Source of the DNA: Aplectana chamaeleonis
Lineage: Eukaryota; Nematoda; Chromadorea; Rhabditida; Cosmocercidae
Length of the DNA: 64,000 bases
Assembly (NCBI GenBank): GCA_029168955.1
Contig: JAPDOI010001743.1
Span: 62,001 to 126,000 of the forward strand
Direction of reading: 5' to 3'
Under the pieces are notes generated by a model. The model made no database searches. It saw only the letters and a list, made by a program, of their open reading frames with translations, and had not been told where the DNA came from. Position 1 is the stretch's first letter. Every line of letters begins with the position of its first letter. Positions 33,457 to 46,098 of the stretch are shown here, one piece after another. The translations under genes were made by a program, and so were the position numbers.

Positions 33457-34933
33457 TACTATTAGCCTTTCTGGGATATCTACGAACGCAATTTTTGCAA
33501 TTTAGAGTCCCTAACCTATTGTTTTATCTGCAAACGACATGAATTGATGTCAAACGAATTGAATGAGATTCAGCATGAATAGCTGACTACAGTTGCATTT
33601 GAACGCAAAACCTACAAAAATATATCATCTATCTTACATGAAACATCAAATCGAAAGAAAACAGAGGTGCAGTTCATTTAAAAAGAAGAAACAACTATTC
33701 ATTTCGTAACAGCACTGAAGACCCACTTTTAACTAGCAACAATAACGGCTTAATAACAATCTTATAAAATATAATAGTAAATATCACAAGATGAATCACC
33801 CGCTCACAAATCGTGGGCAAAAAATCGCATAATAGGTCTCGCTCTAACAACGCGGACGCCCAAAAAATGTTTCCTAGCAAAACAAAAACGATTTTCACAC
33901 AACATTCAGTCCTACTTGGACCCGCGGAGTAGTGAGCTTAATCCGAATCTTCTTTATCTAGCAATGAGAGCGGAACAAGCACACCCTAATCAGAGTCAAC
34001 AGCAACACAGGTCGGGTAGTTAAAAAAAGAACATGAAAAAAAAACTACAAAAAAGATTCAAAACTCAAAGCGTTGCGCAGCAACAACAAAAAACACCAAC
34101 TGAAGCGGATCGAAAAAAAACAAGAGCGCTTCGTTAGCGCAATGTATCTCAGCTACCCAGATATTGTCCCCACTCAGTCCAAAGCGGCAGCATCCTTCCT
34201 GTACTTATTCGGCTCCATGCTCCAGTTCCCCGCGTCTCTGAAAATGGCAATAAATAGAATAGTTCAAATAAGAATTTGGAGCGAAGGGGCTATAAAAAGC
34301 TATTATCCTCCGTACGACGAGCCGATCATTTTGCCTCGGCCATTGCCTCACCTCCGCTCTGAAATAGAAGGAAACAGTGCTTATATGGTGTTGGTGAACA
34401 TTTTCAAAACACTCACAAAGATCTGACCGGGAACTGAGGGTATTCCGGTAGCCAGTGCTGCCAACACTCCTTTAGGTTCGCGAATGCAGCACACCTTGAC
34501 TGCAATTAACGATGAAAAAAGTTTTCTCTTCGTTCGAAAAAATGGATAAAGCAAAAAAAACTGTTGAACTGATCAACTTTTGAAAAAACTTCAGAGATGA
34601 TGATCCGAAGGCACAGAGTGAGTGTATCCTCCTCCCGCGTGAAACACGACGGAGGAACTGTTGCTGCCTGTGGCTTCATATAATATATTCGTCTGTACGA
34701 TGTCATTCGTCCTGGTCTAGCTCCCCCCAGAAATTAAATACTATCCCTTATACCAGCGTCGTATAATCCGATAGCACGCATTTTAAAGCTTCTTGTGCCC
34801 ACATGAACACTTTCAGCGCTATAAACCATTCTTGCTTCGAGGACATTCCGCTCAGCAAAGCGCTTGTTTGGGTGTGGGATGAGTTCATGCGAGCTGATGA
34901 GCTATTCCAGTCCAATCTACCTCTGTACATCTT
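33457..34933. other. No recognised gene
   Basis: One plus-strand open frame runs from an ATG at 34142 to 34426 (95 codons, YPDIVPTQSKAA near its start). It has no family signature, repeat partner or visible gene context, so it is not called. Confidence 0.35.
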
Positions 34934-36056
34934 ACAAGGGAACCGCAATAAGTCATAGTGACCATTCCAAATAATATGTACTTTTCTAGAACCATTTTCG
35001 GACGAAAAGTCCGAATATGTCTATCGCAGCAGCCTAGACCCACTCTGAAAAAAGTTATGAGCGTTTTTAAAGCTTTGCGGCAAGGTAAGGGTACCATCCC
35101 CCATGGAATTTTCAGAGTTTTTAAATTTTTCTCCGGATTTCGCTAAAAACATGTATGTAGAGGTAATCTGGGGTGCTGAACACGAATCTGGGGTTTGCTT
35201 GCCCTAATTTTTAGGTTTACTGTAGATTACAGGTAACATGCCATTTAGGAAGCAAAACCTACCTGATATATTCCGATAATCGACAAATGGACATCAAATT
35301 CGTATTCAGCACCCCGAATAACCCCCACGTTAAAACTTTGAGGCAAATCTGAGACTTTGACCAAACTACCGTATACCCACCGTAATCTACCGTAAGCTGC
35401 CAAAAATCGATAAACCGACATCAGATTTGTGTTCAGCACTCCAAATAACCTCCAGAAAAAATAATTTGAGCATATTCTATAGTAGCACTCCGGAAATCGT
35501 CGAAAGTCGCCTTTTTGCCATCAAATTTTCCCCGATGGGATTCTGTGAACGAATACAGTCGAAAAGGGAAATCGATAAATGAACCTCAGACTCGTGATCA
35601 GCACCCCAAATAACCACCCAGAGCGAAGTTTGAGTCAAATCTGGAATATTTTTCTCAAACGCTTCGAGAGCGCTGTAATTGGTATAAATAAACTCCCAAC
35701 CGAAAATCCGTACTATAAATAAACTCCCAACCGAAAATCCGTACAAGTCCAAAACGATGTCAGTCTGCGCAAATTTTGGAAAATGTTACTCCACCCTAAC
35801 TTTGCTTAGTGGGGTAGTTTTGGGCGCTGAACACGACTATGAGGTCCGTTTCCGGATTTTCTCAAAAATAGTGCGCTTTTGGAGGGTACGAATTAGTACG
35901 AAAATCAGAGAAAAAATGCCTATAACTTTTTTCAGAGTGGGTCTAGGCAGCTGCGATGGGCATACTCGGACTTTTCGTCCGAAAATGGTTGGAGAAAAAT
36001 ACATTTCATTAGGGATGGTCACTATGACTCATTGTGGTTCCCTTGTTGGTAATACT
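34934..36056. mobile_element. Foldback element with internal repeats
   Basis: The ends are ACAAGGGAACCGCAATAAGT and its inverted counterpart near 36030-36056. About 130 bp of each arm match well, including CCATTTTCGGACGAAAAGTCC and CTAGACCCACTCTGAAAAAAG. The interior carries at least five variants of GGGGTGCTGAACACGA in both orientations. The length is 1123 bp. No transposase was seen. Confidence 0.8.
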
Positions 36057-36535
36057 GACAGTTCGCAGCTAACTCGCTTTCTAGCCCTAACCCCAGCAGC
36101 CATCAAACCAGCAGCGGAGGACAAACAGCACGAGGATAGATCTCACCTTCTTCGGGTCTGAAATAGACATTTGCTCAAGAGCACTGCGGCTAACGAGCTA
36201 GCGTCACACTTTTGCCGCTGTGGGTCTCCAGAGGATGTTTTTAGTACGTCACGCGCTCCGAATGACGAATGCGATAAAATCACGGTGAGGACTCTACATA
36301 CAACCACGACTGCTTCAATGGAGGCACACATTCCTCAGTGTATAAATACAACCTTCACCTCATATCAAAGGAGTCTCAAAAAATCACACTGAAATGAACA
36401 TTCCTCAAAGCAGACCCAAAGACGGTATTCACGAACCTTTTTCTGAGTTTCCACTAAAAATCGCGGAAATAATCTCGAAAAAAAGACGAAAAAACACTTA
36501 CACAAATAGGCCTCGCAAAACTTGAATTCCAAACG
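36057..36535. other. No feature seen
   Basis: Only an unassigned 73-codon frame (36171-36392) is present. Confidence 0.35.
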
Positions 36536-36735
36536 CAAAATTTTGGGTGGTGATTATCGTGTATCAGCACTCCTGAGGAGGCGGGAGAAACGGAGGAGGA
36601 GCGAGGTTTCTGATTGGACGCAACACGAGCAAGCCCCGGCCCCCGGCCGTCGCGTCCAATCAGGGACCTCGCCCCTCCCCCGTTTCTCCCCCCTCCTCAA
36701 GAGTGTTAATACACGATGGCCACCACCCAAAATTT
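36536..36735. mobile_element. Palindromic MITE, 200 bp
   Basis: CAAAATTTTGGGTGGTGATT on the left and GGCCACCACCCAAAATTTTG on the right are inverted. Pairing continues along nearly the whole element (CGTGTATCAGCACTC, CTGATTGGACGC and their complements) around a short GC-rich loop. Confidence 0.85.
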
Positions 36736-38179
36736 TGAGCGGCAAGAACAACGCCACGGCGGGAAATCAGCGCCGATTGGACGTGATCGTGGCGGTACCA
36801 CACGACCCCGACGCTGTTAGATCCTTTGAAGCTAGGATTGCAATTTCCTATTGCACGATCAACACGCTCGCTACACAATTACTCAAATTCTTATTACACT
36901 ATCGTTACTGGAAGATATACACTCCATCCGAAATATCCGAAATATCTGTATCTGGATAATTCTAAACCACGAAGCATTTTTTCTAATGCGCCAGAATGAA
37001 AATATCAGCAGATCATGCGTCACAAGTTTAATTGAAATTTGGTCTGTGAGCAGCTTGAAATTACAGCGCAAATTAAAAATTCCGGACCGGATCATCGGAT
37101 AAATTTAAATCGCCCAACACGGAACTGTATTTCGGCAGCAAAATTGGTATCGTACGAATTGTACAATGATTCTTGGTTGGAAAAAGGCTCTTTTCTTGGA
37201 AAATGAAACCAAATTTGAAGGGAGGAAGCTGTTCTTGTTGTTATCCGAACCGAATGGAATGTTTAGTAGCAGATAATAAACACGGGCGCTATCGCACCAG
37301 GGGGGGGGCTTGGTAACCGTCCTTGGCCACGCCCATTTGTATGCGCCTCGGCGCTATTTGAACACCATTTCGAGGCTCTCCTTCCGTTCGGAAGTAGGAG
37401 ACGTTAAGGCACTGTAAAATGAGCATGGACAAGTGCGATGGCCAACGTTCCCCCCTCCCTGCTGCGATAGCACCAGCTTGCCCCCCCCCGCATGAACCAA
37501 AACAATTAAACGAATTCGACGACAAGACGCCAATCATTGAAAATCGATTTAGCTTGTGAGAACCTGTAAGTGCGGTGTAGGGCGTTCAACGCGCTGAGAC
37601 ACGTTCCGTACACGACAAATACTCGTCAAAAAGCCTACAGTCGCTGTACAAGTCCGTCCAGCCTCGCCCGGGTCGAGCAATGTCGCGCCGACGGATAAAG
37701 GTGCAAATTAGGTCCTGCCCTACAAGGCGAAACGCGTTGAATGTCTGAGGTTGTCGTAATCAACCAGTACTACTCGGCACACATATCCTCTGTTCCGGAG
37801 GCAAATTTAGCTCGTTCCTTAGCGTGCTTGCGCGTAGATATTTGAGAGACAGCGAGAAAGCGTGGGGAAGAAGGAGATGCAGCATAGGCGCGTACACGTG
37901 CGCGATCAATGGCCGTAAACTTCATTCCGTGTTAGAAGATACAACGAAACTTCGATAGCAACACTACACGTGCTTTCCAACTACAACTATAACGCCCTAC
38001 TAGAATTGTTGTAGAAGTACTGGTCACTGTTCCATAGAGGCCCTCGAAAGGTCTATCCATAAGAAATCTGCGCTCAGCAATCGGGCGCAAAATCATTTGA
38101 TAAAATAGCCATCCTCTTTTTCATTTTCTCGAGCGGAATTTTTCCCGCCAAGCAGTAGGGGGTCTACAGAGTAGCAGGG
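36736..38179. other. No gene; fragment of the 39934-40080 MITE
   Basis: Only short frames are present. About 38110-38158 (GGAATTTTTCCCGCCAAGCAG) matches the right half of the hairpin MITE at 39934-40080. Confidence 0.4.
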
Positions 38180-38272
38180 ACCGGCGAGTGGTCGCCGAGC
38201 GTCAGCCTTGACGCGGCGACAAAATGTTTCGAAACATTATCGTCGCGGCGTCGGTTGCCACTCGCTGGCAGT
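38180..38272. repeat. Inverted repeat centred on TTCGAA
   Basis: GACGCGGCGAC and AAAATGTTTC are mirrored by GAAACATTATCGTCGCGGCG. Weaker outer pairing continues through GGCGAGTGG. Confidence 0.65.
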
Positions 38273-39933
38273 GATGTAGGGCCGTCGCGGCGTCATTACA
38301 CTCTGCGGTGCCCCTCGTCGCCCTTCAAGCCGCGTCGGTCGCTATCGTCGCCGAATGAAATCGATATTACATCACCCAGTGCTGTTGGTCGCTGCGAGCA
38401 ACGCCGCGACTTCAACTCTACGGACCCCTTATCGCGGCTTCCCCTTTCTCCACTGATTGACGATACTTACAGGTCCTCGCTGCACAAAACCGGAGCAAAA
38501 CTAGAACAGGATCAGTTTCTATTAACCACCCACTCGTAGGAGACGTTTATTTTTAAAGACGAGCTCAGAGGCGTCGTAGGCGCTTAATACCGCCCACCGT
38601 TTTTTTGGGTTTGAACCATTGGTTGGGCCAACCTAGATAAATTTTGTTGAGTTACCAACGCGTTATTGTAAAGATATGGGAGATCGAGTGCCTCGAAATC
38701 CGCTAGAATAGGTCGACCCTCCAATGAGTGATTCCAAATGGACACCCTTGCAGAGACGTACTCAGCAGTAATGGTGTAGCATATTTCGACGAGTTAGAGC
38801 CTGTTGGGTACAAGTTATGAAGAGTCAAAACGTTATTTCTATTCACATTCTTGTACTGGAGGATTGCAATTGACGGTTGTAGGTTTCTGCAAGTGTGTCC
38901 AAATGGCAACAGCCCCCTCCCACAGCCGTTTGGCATCGAATATGTGAAGAGAGTAACTTATCAACAAACGATACGTCAAAATCCATTGATTCAAGCTATA
39001 TCATTTGTTGATAGGCTATTTTCTCTTCTAAATTTGATGCCAGGAGGCTGTCGCAGGACCAGCTTTTTCGACGGTATTCGAGGCATTCGACCTCTCATAT
39101 CTTCACAGCGAATTCAACCAATTAATCAGACCCGAAAAACGATGTGGTTTTCAGCTCCTACGATGCCTTTAAACATAGCGCTCGTTTGCGCTTAGGGGTG
39201 ATAGTCCAGATAAGCACGTCAAAAGATGGATTAGTACAGTCAGCTGAAGTGCGAACAAGCAAACGCGCTGAACTAGACAGATCCATCGATCCTTTCAACG
39301 CCACGAGTGCAACCTGCGAGGGCGGTAGAAAAATATCCAGTTCACATTGTACTTCATAAAGCCAGTGTTCACGGAGGAAAAGTTGCACGTTTTTTTTTGG
39401 CTGAAACGTAAGCTTTGGGTCCCTCCAAGAAGATTAAGAACGGAAGTGCCACGAAAAACGACCGGTAAGTGGGTGAAAATCTTGTAGACCAGCCAACCCA
39501 TTGGGCCCTCCGCCCACGTCCTATAAAAATCCCGCTGAATTCGTGGTTAAATGAGCGATGGTTCCCGTACAAAAGCCCCGTTCTTCCCTTAATTCTCAGC
39601 GTCTTTCTTTACTCAGGTCAGCTCGCACACATCGAATGCAGAAAACGGCAGGTACGAGCTTCGGACAACTCGTCCATAATGCTTCCGTAGCTGAATTTTG
39701 AGGGGCCATAACTGCGTTTCCAGGGGTCTTGTAAGATTCAGGGACATCATTGAAATCAGCATGGGAGCGTCTTCCAAGATAGGCGGAAGAACAGAAAAAC
39801 GACTTTTGTCGTGAACACTGCCTTTAAGAGGAACATGTAATACGTGAAATAACTACGCAGCCTACAACTTAATCCAATACCAAAAAATTAATAAATATTT
39901 TTGTTTGCACTCGGCTTGCTGCAGCGCGTGAGA
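38273..39933. other. No gene; isolated MITE-type ends
   Basis: GCCTTTAA ends occur near 39168 and 39825 (CGTGAACACTGCCTTTAAG), as in other MITEs here. Complete partners were not established. Confidence 0.35.
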
Positions 39934-40080
39934 TATCGTTCATCACTGGATGAGGGATCGCCGCAACGCTGCTTGGGGGAAAAATCGCGCGATCAATAGC
40001 CACTCTACCTTCGTTTTCCCGCGCGCAATTTTTCCCGCCAAGCAGCGTCGCGGCGATCCCTCATCCGGTGATGGACGATA
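39934..40080. mobile_element. Hairpin MITE, 147 bp
   Basis: TATCGTTCATCACTGGATGA is mirrored by CATCCGGTGATGGACGATA. GGATCGCCGC and GCTGCTTGG also pair across a short centre. A partial relative lies at about 38110-38158. Confidence 0.8.
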
Positions 40081-40669
40081 AAACGATTCAGTTGAAATCG
40101 CTTTGATTACCTCCCCACCAAAAAGCGATTACGACGCGTACCGGTCCCAACCGTACAATCACCACGCAGAATAGACGTAAGCAGTCTAATTATCGGCCAC
40201 ACAAACAATACCAACAAGAAACAAATAAAGTGAAACGTCAAAATAAACAAAAGCTCACCGTTGCGCTACCGTAGCCTGGACGCACTGATCTGCTGCCCAT
40301 GCCTTTGATCGGCGACAACGCAGACCGATCGATAACGCCAAGCCCGCGCTTGATTCATCACACCCACAAAACTTGTACTTTCAAAGTTTCGCTCATCTCG
40401 CGCTCCAGTGCGTCGTTCTTTTCAAGGGCATAGCTCTGCTCTCGTTACCACGTCATTGTTGGTCCTGTTTGTTTCATACTACAATGAATGTTTCGTGGAA
40501 TTTAGCTACCATTTCAGCGTGGTTAACCTTAATCTACAGCGTTGAGCTCAGGTGAGATTCTCAATTCTCAATTTCCGTCGCAAAAAGTAGTATGGAGTTC
40601 GGACAGCACAGCGGTCACAGGTAGGATTGAAGCGATTCTCTCCTAGTTCACCACATTAAGTAACAGGCT
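40081..40669. other. No gene recognised; hydrophobic 60-codon frame
   Basis: Frame 40373-40555 (plus) is hydrophobic and followed by a GGTGAG donor-like sequence. It could be an exon of a membrane protein, but no family is recognised. Confidence 0.25.
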
Positions 40670-41949
40670 CAGCCGTCAGCGTCGCTCCCATTTCGGTGAA
40701 GGTTCGCATCCAGTTCGTGGAGCAATCCATGCAGCACGCGTGGGCCGAGATGGCCACAAATGGATCGAGCTCTAACGCGGCCGATAATAAAGTCAATTCA
40801 ACCCAGTTACGCAGAACAACGAGCCTGGCACGGAGCCAAGAACACGAGATTGTGACTCGCTAGGCAAAGCTCGATTTGCATCCGGGCCAGCGCAGTAACG
40901 TCAACATCGTCGGTCTCTCGTCGCGTTGCGTAGAGACGCAGAAGCACTGGCCGAATAGATGCGGTTTGTGAAGGACGCCGAGTGGGGAGCTGTTGCAAAT
41001 TCGCAAGATGGACAACACCTTGCAGAAGTCACAGAACAGCTCAAAGTTTGGAGACATTGGGCACTATTAATACGTTTGCCATGAAGTGATGTAAAAATGA
41101 GAACTCATTCTCGCGCAATGTTCCTCCACACCGCCGGTGAATGATGACTCCAGTACTAACTACGTCGACTATAGACCCGTCGAGAAACTTAAAGGAAGCC
41201 AGTTCTAAGTATTGTTTGACTACATAAACAACTGCAGCCAGTTCCACAGGAAGACCATTTGACGAGTCACGCTGAACTCAGACTCAACCGTTGTCATCGA
41301 GGAGAAGGAGCGCACCGCATCTGTGGAGTTGCAACCGCCACCAAAGAAGCTGGCTGAATTTATTTGCAGCTCGATCAATATTTGCAGGAGCCTGGCAGAT
41401 AATGTCAAAGATGTTTGCAAGAAAGCAAGAAGACACCCGGCTGTGAGGAAACTTGTCCCAATTAGCGCAACACAGTGACAATTAAGAATTTTTATCGGCA
41501 GGTCGGCACCCCAAGAATGGGCGAGTTTCTGAAATACCCGGGAAAGTTTGTTAGCCTCAAAATGGAAGAATTTAGCCCTCGGCGCGATGCTTGCACTGAA
41601 AAAGAATGAGCGCTGGGACGAGTTGTTCATAAACATGACCCCCTCAGTGATCAGGATCAATCTGTAATCGAGAATTTCTTCAAACTTTTCGCACCCAGTC
41701 GTCGCCATCGCAAATCAGCGCGACATTTTACAGGAAATCTCGACACCACGTCTTTACGATCCGACGGCAGATCTCAAAATTTTCGAAAGGGCTATGAGTT
41801 TTTATCGAGACACGGAGGATGACATCCAAGAGCAACTGACACTTTTATCAGCGGTTTCAGCGCATGCCTATAGAAATATTTCGGCCTTTCTCACTAATCT
41901 CATTTCTAAAGTGGCTGGAAAAATAGTGCGCGGGAAAACTAGGAGCTGA
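40670..41949 (+). pseudogene. Decayed coding-like region, family unknown
   Basis: Five plus-strand open segments lack usable starts but look protein-like. 40670-40863 contains RIQFVEQSMQHAWAEMATNG. 40959-41084 contains VKDAEWGAVANSQDGQHLAE. 41263-41478 contains VIEEKERTASVELQPPPKKL. 41465-41608 contains MGEFLKYPGKFVSLKMEEFS. About 41595-41949 (one stop at 41665) contains WDELFINMTPSVIRINL and DLKIFERAMSFYRDTEDD. Consecutive segments overlap or abut with frame changes, as in a frameshifted gene or one with tiny introns. The amino-acid mix is charged and helical with no membrane segment. The nearest neighbour is a Helitron remnant 2.3 kb away, which may be coincidental. I cannot name a family. 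Confidence 0.45.
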
Positions 41950-44239
41950 TGGTTATTGATTGAATGACTTCGCGCCCGATTGCTAACCATCGTTTCCCAA
42001 TTGATAGACACTGACAATAGCGGGAGCTCTGTGGGAAACAGATCGTCGTTATCCCAATTTTGCAAATTGAATTTAGGTCGAGCTATTAGCTGGCTGTTCT
42101 TTCATGGGATTTTTTTTTGTATCTTTGCGTTAGTTTCAGCTGAAATTTTGTCTGAGAGTAACCACCCGCCGTAATTTCCACTTTATTGAATCTGAAATGT
42201 GGCAGAAGCAATTTTTTCCCGTTTGTTTTTCAAAATTTATGCATTAATTTCAGCTGGGCTGCAAAAAACGGAAGTCGTAATGCCCATTTTTTCAAAATGG
42301 AAATTCTTTCGGGCTGCAATTTTGATTCAAGTACAAAGCTGAACTTTTCCACGAGTGGAGCTAACTTTGTTCAGCTGCGCGCGTATTAAATCGTGCGTCG
42401 CTTATGGGAAGAACACGATAAGCCAGGAAACTCGGAGCGGTGTTTTTATTTTGTTTGGCCTATGTGCCTCGATTATGCGTTCGATTGCATCGTTTGTAAT
42501 AGAAATTACAATGTTCGTTCCTAATCCATATATAAGTTTCTCGGTTACATTGATGCTCTCATCTGTCTTTTCAGCCGTATCGGTCGCAAATCAGGCGAGA
42601 TGTGTAGCAAAGCCAATTTCTCAAACAACATGCAGCCACTGTAATGACACGTGTATTTTTCAGCCCTTTCAAACGGGATGCTAAACCCTGTTCAGAATAC
42701 AGTGTCCTTGAGAAGGTTCGGCGAAGGGAATAATTGCTGGAAGCACCATGATTGAAGGAAGCTGGCAATAGATGCTTGTTTTCTACTGTGCTTAGGATGT
42801 TCCTCATCTTATATCGTTTAGGTTCTGGCCATTGCTTGTCGATCAATCGCCTGGGTCATGATGCTAAACCATTGACTGGTGTACTTATGGATCGGTGCCA
42901 TATGTATTGCCCTCGATACATGTGAATGTTTGCTGCCTTGAAATGACGAGGAAGGAATTTCGAACAAGGTGGAAGGACAAATCGTTCTGTAAACTAAAGC
43001 TTCTCTGAGAAGCTGCAGATGGTTAACGCTCACTGCATCGTTCAACATCGCGATTTTTTCAAAGTTGATCGAGTTGTGAGCGTCTAGAAACTATAAACTG
43101 ACACGTGAACTTTACATACGTCTCATTACAACTTATTGTGATTCCTTTTTTTTCGTATTGTCTTTTGCAAACTTCAAGATGTCTTCGTATCGGGTGAAAA
43201 ATCTGCGGCTATAGTTCAAGATGACGGTTATATTTTTGGAGAGAAGGCCGAAGATGAAACTAAGCAAGTTTGAGAACATTCAATCCTATGTGGTTCAATC
43301 TATCAGTGTGTCAAATTTTCAAAGCGTATTGTCACTATGCCGATGAATTTTTTGTCATCTGAGCTCAGGCTACCACAGGACGTCCTGACGAATTCGAGCT
43401 GCAGGCCTGTGTTGGTGGGACAATCCCGCTAGCTCACCCTTTTCCATTGAAGTGGGTCGCGTTTTGGGTGACGTGCAACCCCCTTCGTTTATGCTGATAC
43501 GGTGAATTTTGGATACAATTATGGATCTAGAGCATCAGCAAGCACTGCGGTAATGAGTGGTCTCCTCCTACAGCAGCTGCTATTTGTTCGGCTGATGTAA
43601 GTTTACCTTAATCCTCCTCTATCTCACACAACAAAGTCAGGATTCTGTTGAGATCCAATTTACAATGGAATCGTTGAAGTCTTCGACTACCGCCATACTT
43701 ATTGTGATGTTTAGTGCACACCACTGACAGAGGCGCATTTCGTCTGGGGTTCTGTGTTCGTAGAAATACCTAGGAATTCATCTGCGCACGACGAGCGCGC
43801 ACGAAACCCCGAAAAAGAATGTACACGATGATCCAAGAAGAGAGCTTTCGGTGTACTAGCGAGACGTGTGCGCTCTCCAGAAGGAACGACGTGAGACGCG
43901 AATCTGTCCATCAGGGTCATTCGGTGTTCCCCCGTCGCCAGCAACTCTTGGGCCCGTTGTAGATTTGCTGCGGTCTTCGAGATACCACTTCACCTAACGC
44001 TAACTAGGAATTCTACATGTAATGAGGGCTTCGTACGTTTTAGTATGGATGATATAAGGCTTCTCTGTCCTACGAAAAGGGATACGCTGACTATGAGGTA
44101 CAGTAAAGGCTTTAGGCACCTCTAGTGGATCGAATTATTTCCGGTGGACGTGAGAGACAACCAGGTCAACGGATGCGGGAGTGGGGGACATGATGTCGAA
44201 TTCCTTCACTCTCACCTGGAGAACGAGAATATTGTATAT
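41950..44239. other. No firm feature; possible membrane-protein and coding fragments
   Basis: A plus-strand frame at 42355-42684 encodes hydrophobic stretches near residues 30-75. It could be a decayed membrane-protein exon. A short plus frame near 43183-43275 (SAAIVQDDGYIFGEKAED) looks coding-like. Neither is assigned. Confidence 0.3.
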
Positions 44240-45211
44240 TTCTGCGCTGGCAAAAAGAGTTAAAAGAAATTGAGGGAACAAGCCCGAGCTGATGACATAT
44301 TTCCGTTCATGCTCCGAGGATAGACCTGCCGCAAACCTTGTATGGGTTAATGTTGCAGAGCAGTTCACTTACAACAGGAAAATCCGAGTGTACAAAAGTC
44401 GTAAGGAGAACGGTAAAGATAGAGTTGCTTGGATCTCACCGGTAAGCCCCGATTCAGCGATCTATATGCGTTGAGAAAATTGCTTCTGCACCGCAAAGGA
44501 GTTACATCATACCATGGCTTGAAAACTGTGATGGGTATGACGTATCCCTCGTTCATGGGAGCGGCCAAAGCTACGGGCCTTATTAAAGATTCGCATTAAG
44601 GACGTACTCAATTTGAAAGACATTGTTGCTGACAAATTCAAGGGTGAGTTGAATGATATAGCGTTGACGAGCCCGTTCAAGAAAAAGATGGTTTGAACGG
44701 GCTGCCTTTCGATAACGAAGAGGAAATTCATCTCGAAACGCCATCCGGATTGTCACCGCATCTGCTACAATATAAAAAGGTATGAATACTTATGTTACCC
44801 AAGAATATTGACAATGCTTCGCAGTTATGCAGCAGCACACGACTTCGGCTTCATGCCGTGCATCACGACGATAGACGCAATCCAGTTCTGCTCAGATTAA
44901 CAAACATGATCAAGAAAACTACATGTTTTATTCCACGAATTCCATTGGAACATGAAGGTAAGCTTTCGCGATTGGCGTTCAAAAATTCCAATTCCCTGTT
45001 CGGTTAGCCTTTAGCATTACCACAAACAAGGGTCAGTTGCAGACCCTTGAGAACGTTGGTATTATTCTACCTTAATTAGTGTTCGCGCACGATTCCACAT
45101 ATGTTGCGCATTCACGGGTACGACCCAGAAGTGATTTCAAAATTAAAACAGATGGAAATTGTCAAATAATGGGCAGTGGTGGTGTCCTCATACGTAATAT
45201 TGTATACAAAT
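44240..45211 (+). pseudogene. Helitron Rep/helicase remnant, helicase core deleted
   Basis: 44286-44456 gives LMTYFRSCSEDRPAANLVWV and FTYNRKIRVYKSRKE. After a frame change, 44457-44597 gives RKLLLHRKGVTSYHGLKTVM and SFMGAAKATGLI, the conserved stretch ahead of the Pif1-type helicase in Helitron proteins. The sequence then jumps to the C-terminal end: NIDNASQLCSSTRLRL and CFIPRIPLEHEGKL in 44792-45007, then after another shift PVRLAFSITTNKGQLQTLEN and GVLIRNIVYK to the stop at 45211. The Walker A/B helicase core and the HUH Rep domain are absent. Several shifts and a stop confirm that it is dead. The protein would have driven rolling-circle transposition. Confidence 0.8.
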
Positions 45212-46098
45212 GAATACTTTGAAAACTAAAATGTGAAATATGGATAAGCTTTTCATCTGATACATGATTCAAAACGGTTTTCTCTCGATGATTTACCGCC
45301 TCATCGTGGCGAGGGGGTGTTCTTGGATTTTTACTCAATTCAGCTGAGAGTAAGCCACAATGATGTTTTTGAATTTAGGTTGCTAACATGGACGAAAAGG
45401 TAACAAATTCTATCCACTGAAATAGTTATTCTGTTCCTTTTTTGTCGTCGACCGAATAGGAAGATTTTAAATTTTATTTCAATGCCTATGACATAAAAGA
45501 AAACCAATTTGGTGTTCATCTAATCCTTGTGATATAGTTTACTGTTTTCTAGGGTTTGAAGAATCTTACATCGACAGAGGATAGCATCGCCTACCCGATG
45601 AGCAAGAGTAGAACAGAAGATTTAGAAAAGATTGCGATCTATACACTGCGAGCAAAAGCTTGTTAGGTTGCGAGTGTATGTCTAGCACATCCGTAGAAGG
45701 CGGCTATCCAATCCTGAACGACGAAGAACTGTGGAATGTAGCCCAGATTTCAAGTGTGTCAAAATGTTGCCTTAAAATGTTCGAGACATCACGAAGTTGT
45801 TGAACGCATAGACGCTCGTCTGTTGTTCATAAGTACACCTAACCATGCTAAAATCGCATTGGTGGGTTTCATAAACCGGCTGCGGTTGGGACAGTAACGA
45901 GGAACATCCTTCTGTTCCTGAAATGAAACTTAGCTTGCCATTTAGGGAAAGGAGAATCAATAGATGCATCAAAATGGTTGAAGCCCATTAAAGCGGGGCT
46001 GCCGTGGGCTTGAGACCCGAATGGCCTAGTCACATTGAAAAAAATCGACCCGAATATTAGCTTAGAATGTTCTCTTAGTCTCTGCTTCCATCTACCAC
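45212..46098. other. No feature firmly seen
   Basis: Sequence after the Helitron remnant. A Helitron 3' hairpin with CTRR end could not be placed with confidence. Confidence 0.3.

Noticed and set aside
34073..34426. 117-codon plus-strand frame as a small gene
   Set aside because: The listed start is not an ATG and the true ATG leaves 95 codons. There is no family signature, no splice context and no neighbour support.
41220..41708. 162-codon minus-strand frame
   Set aside because: The plus strand of the same stretch has the more protein-like composition in three linked segments. The minus frame appears to be its shadow.
42355..42684. Possible TM6-TM7 exons of the chemoreceptor
   Set aside because: It is hydrophobic, but it lies 34 kb away with many transposons between, and no Srab C-terminal signature could be read.
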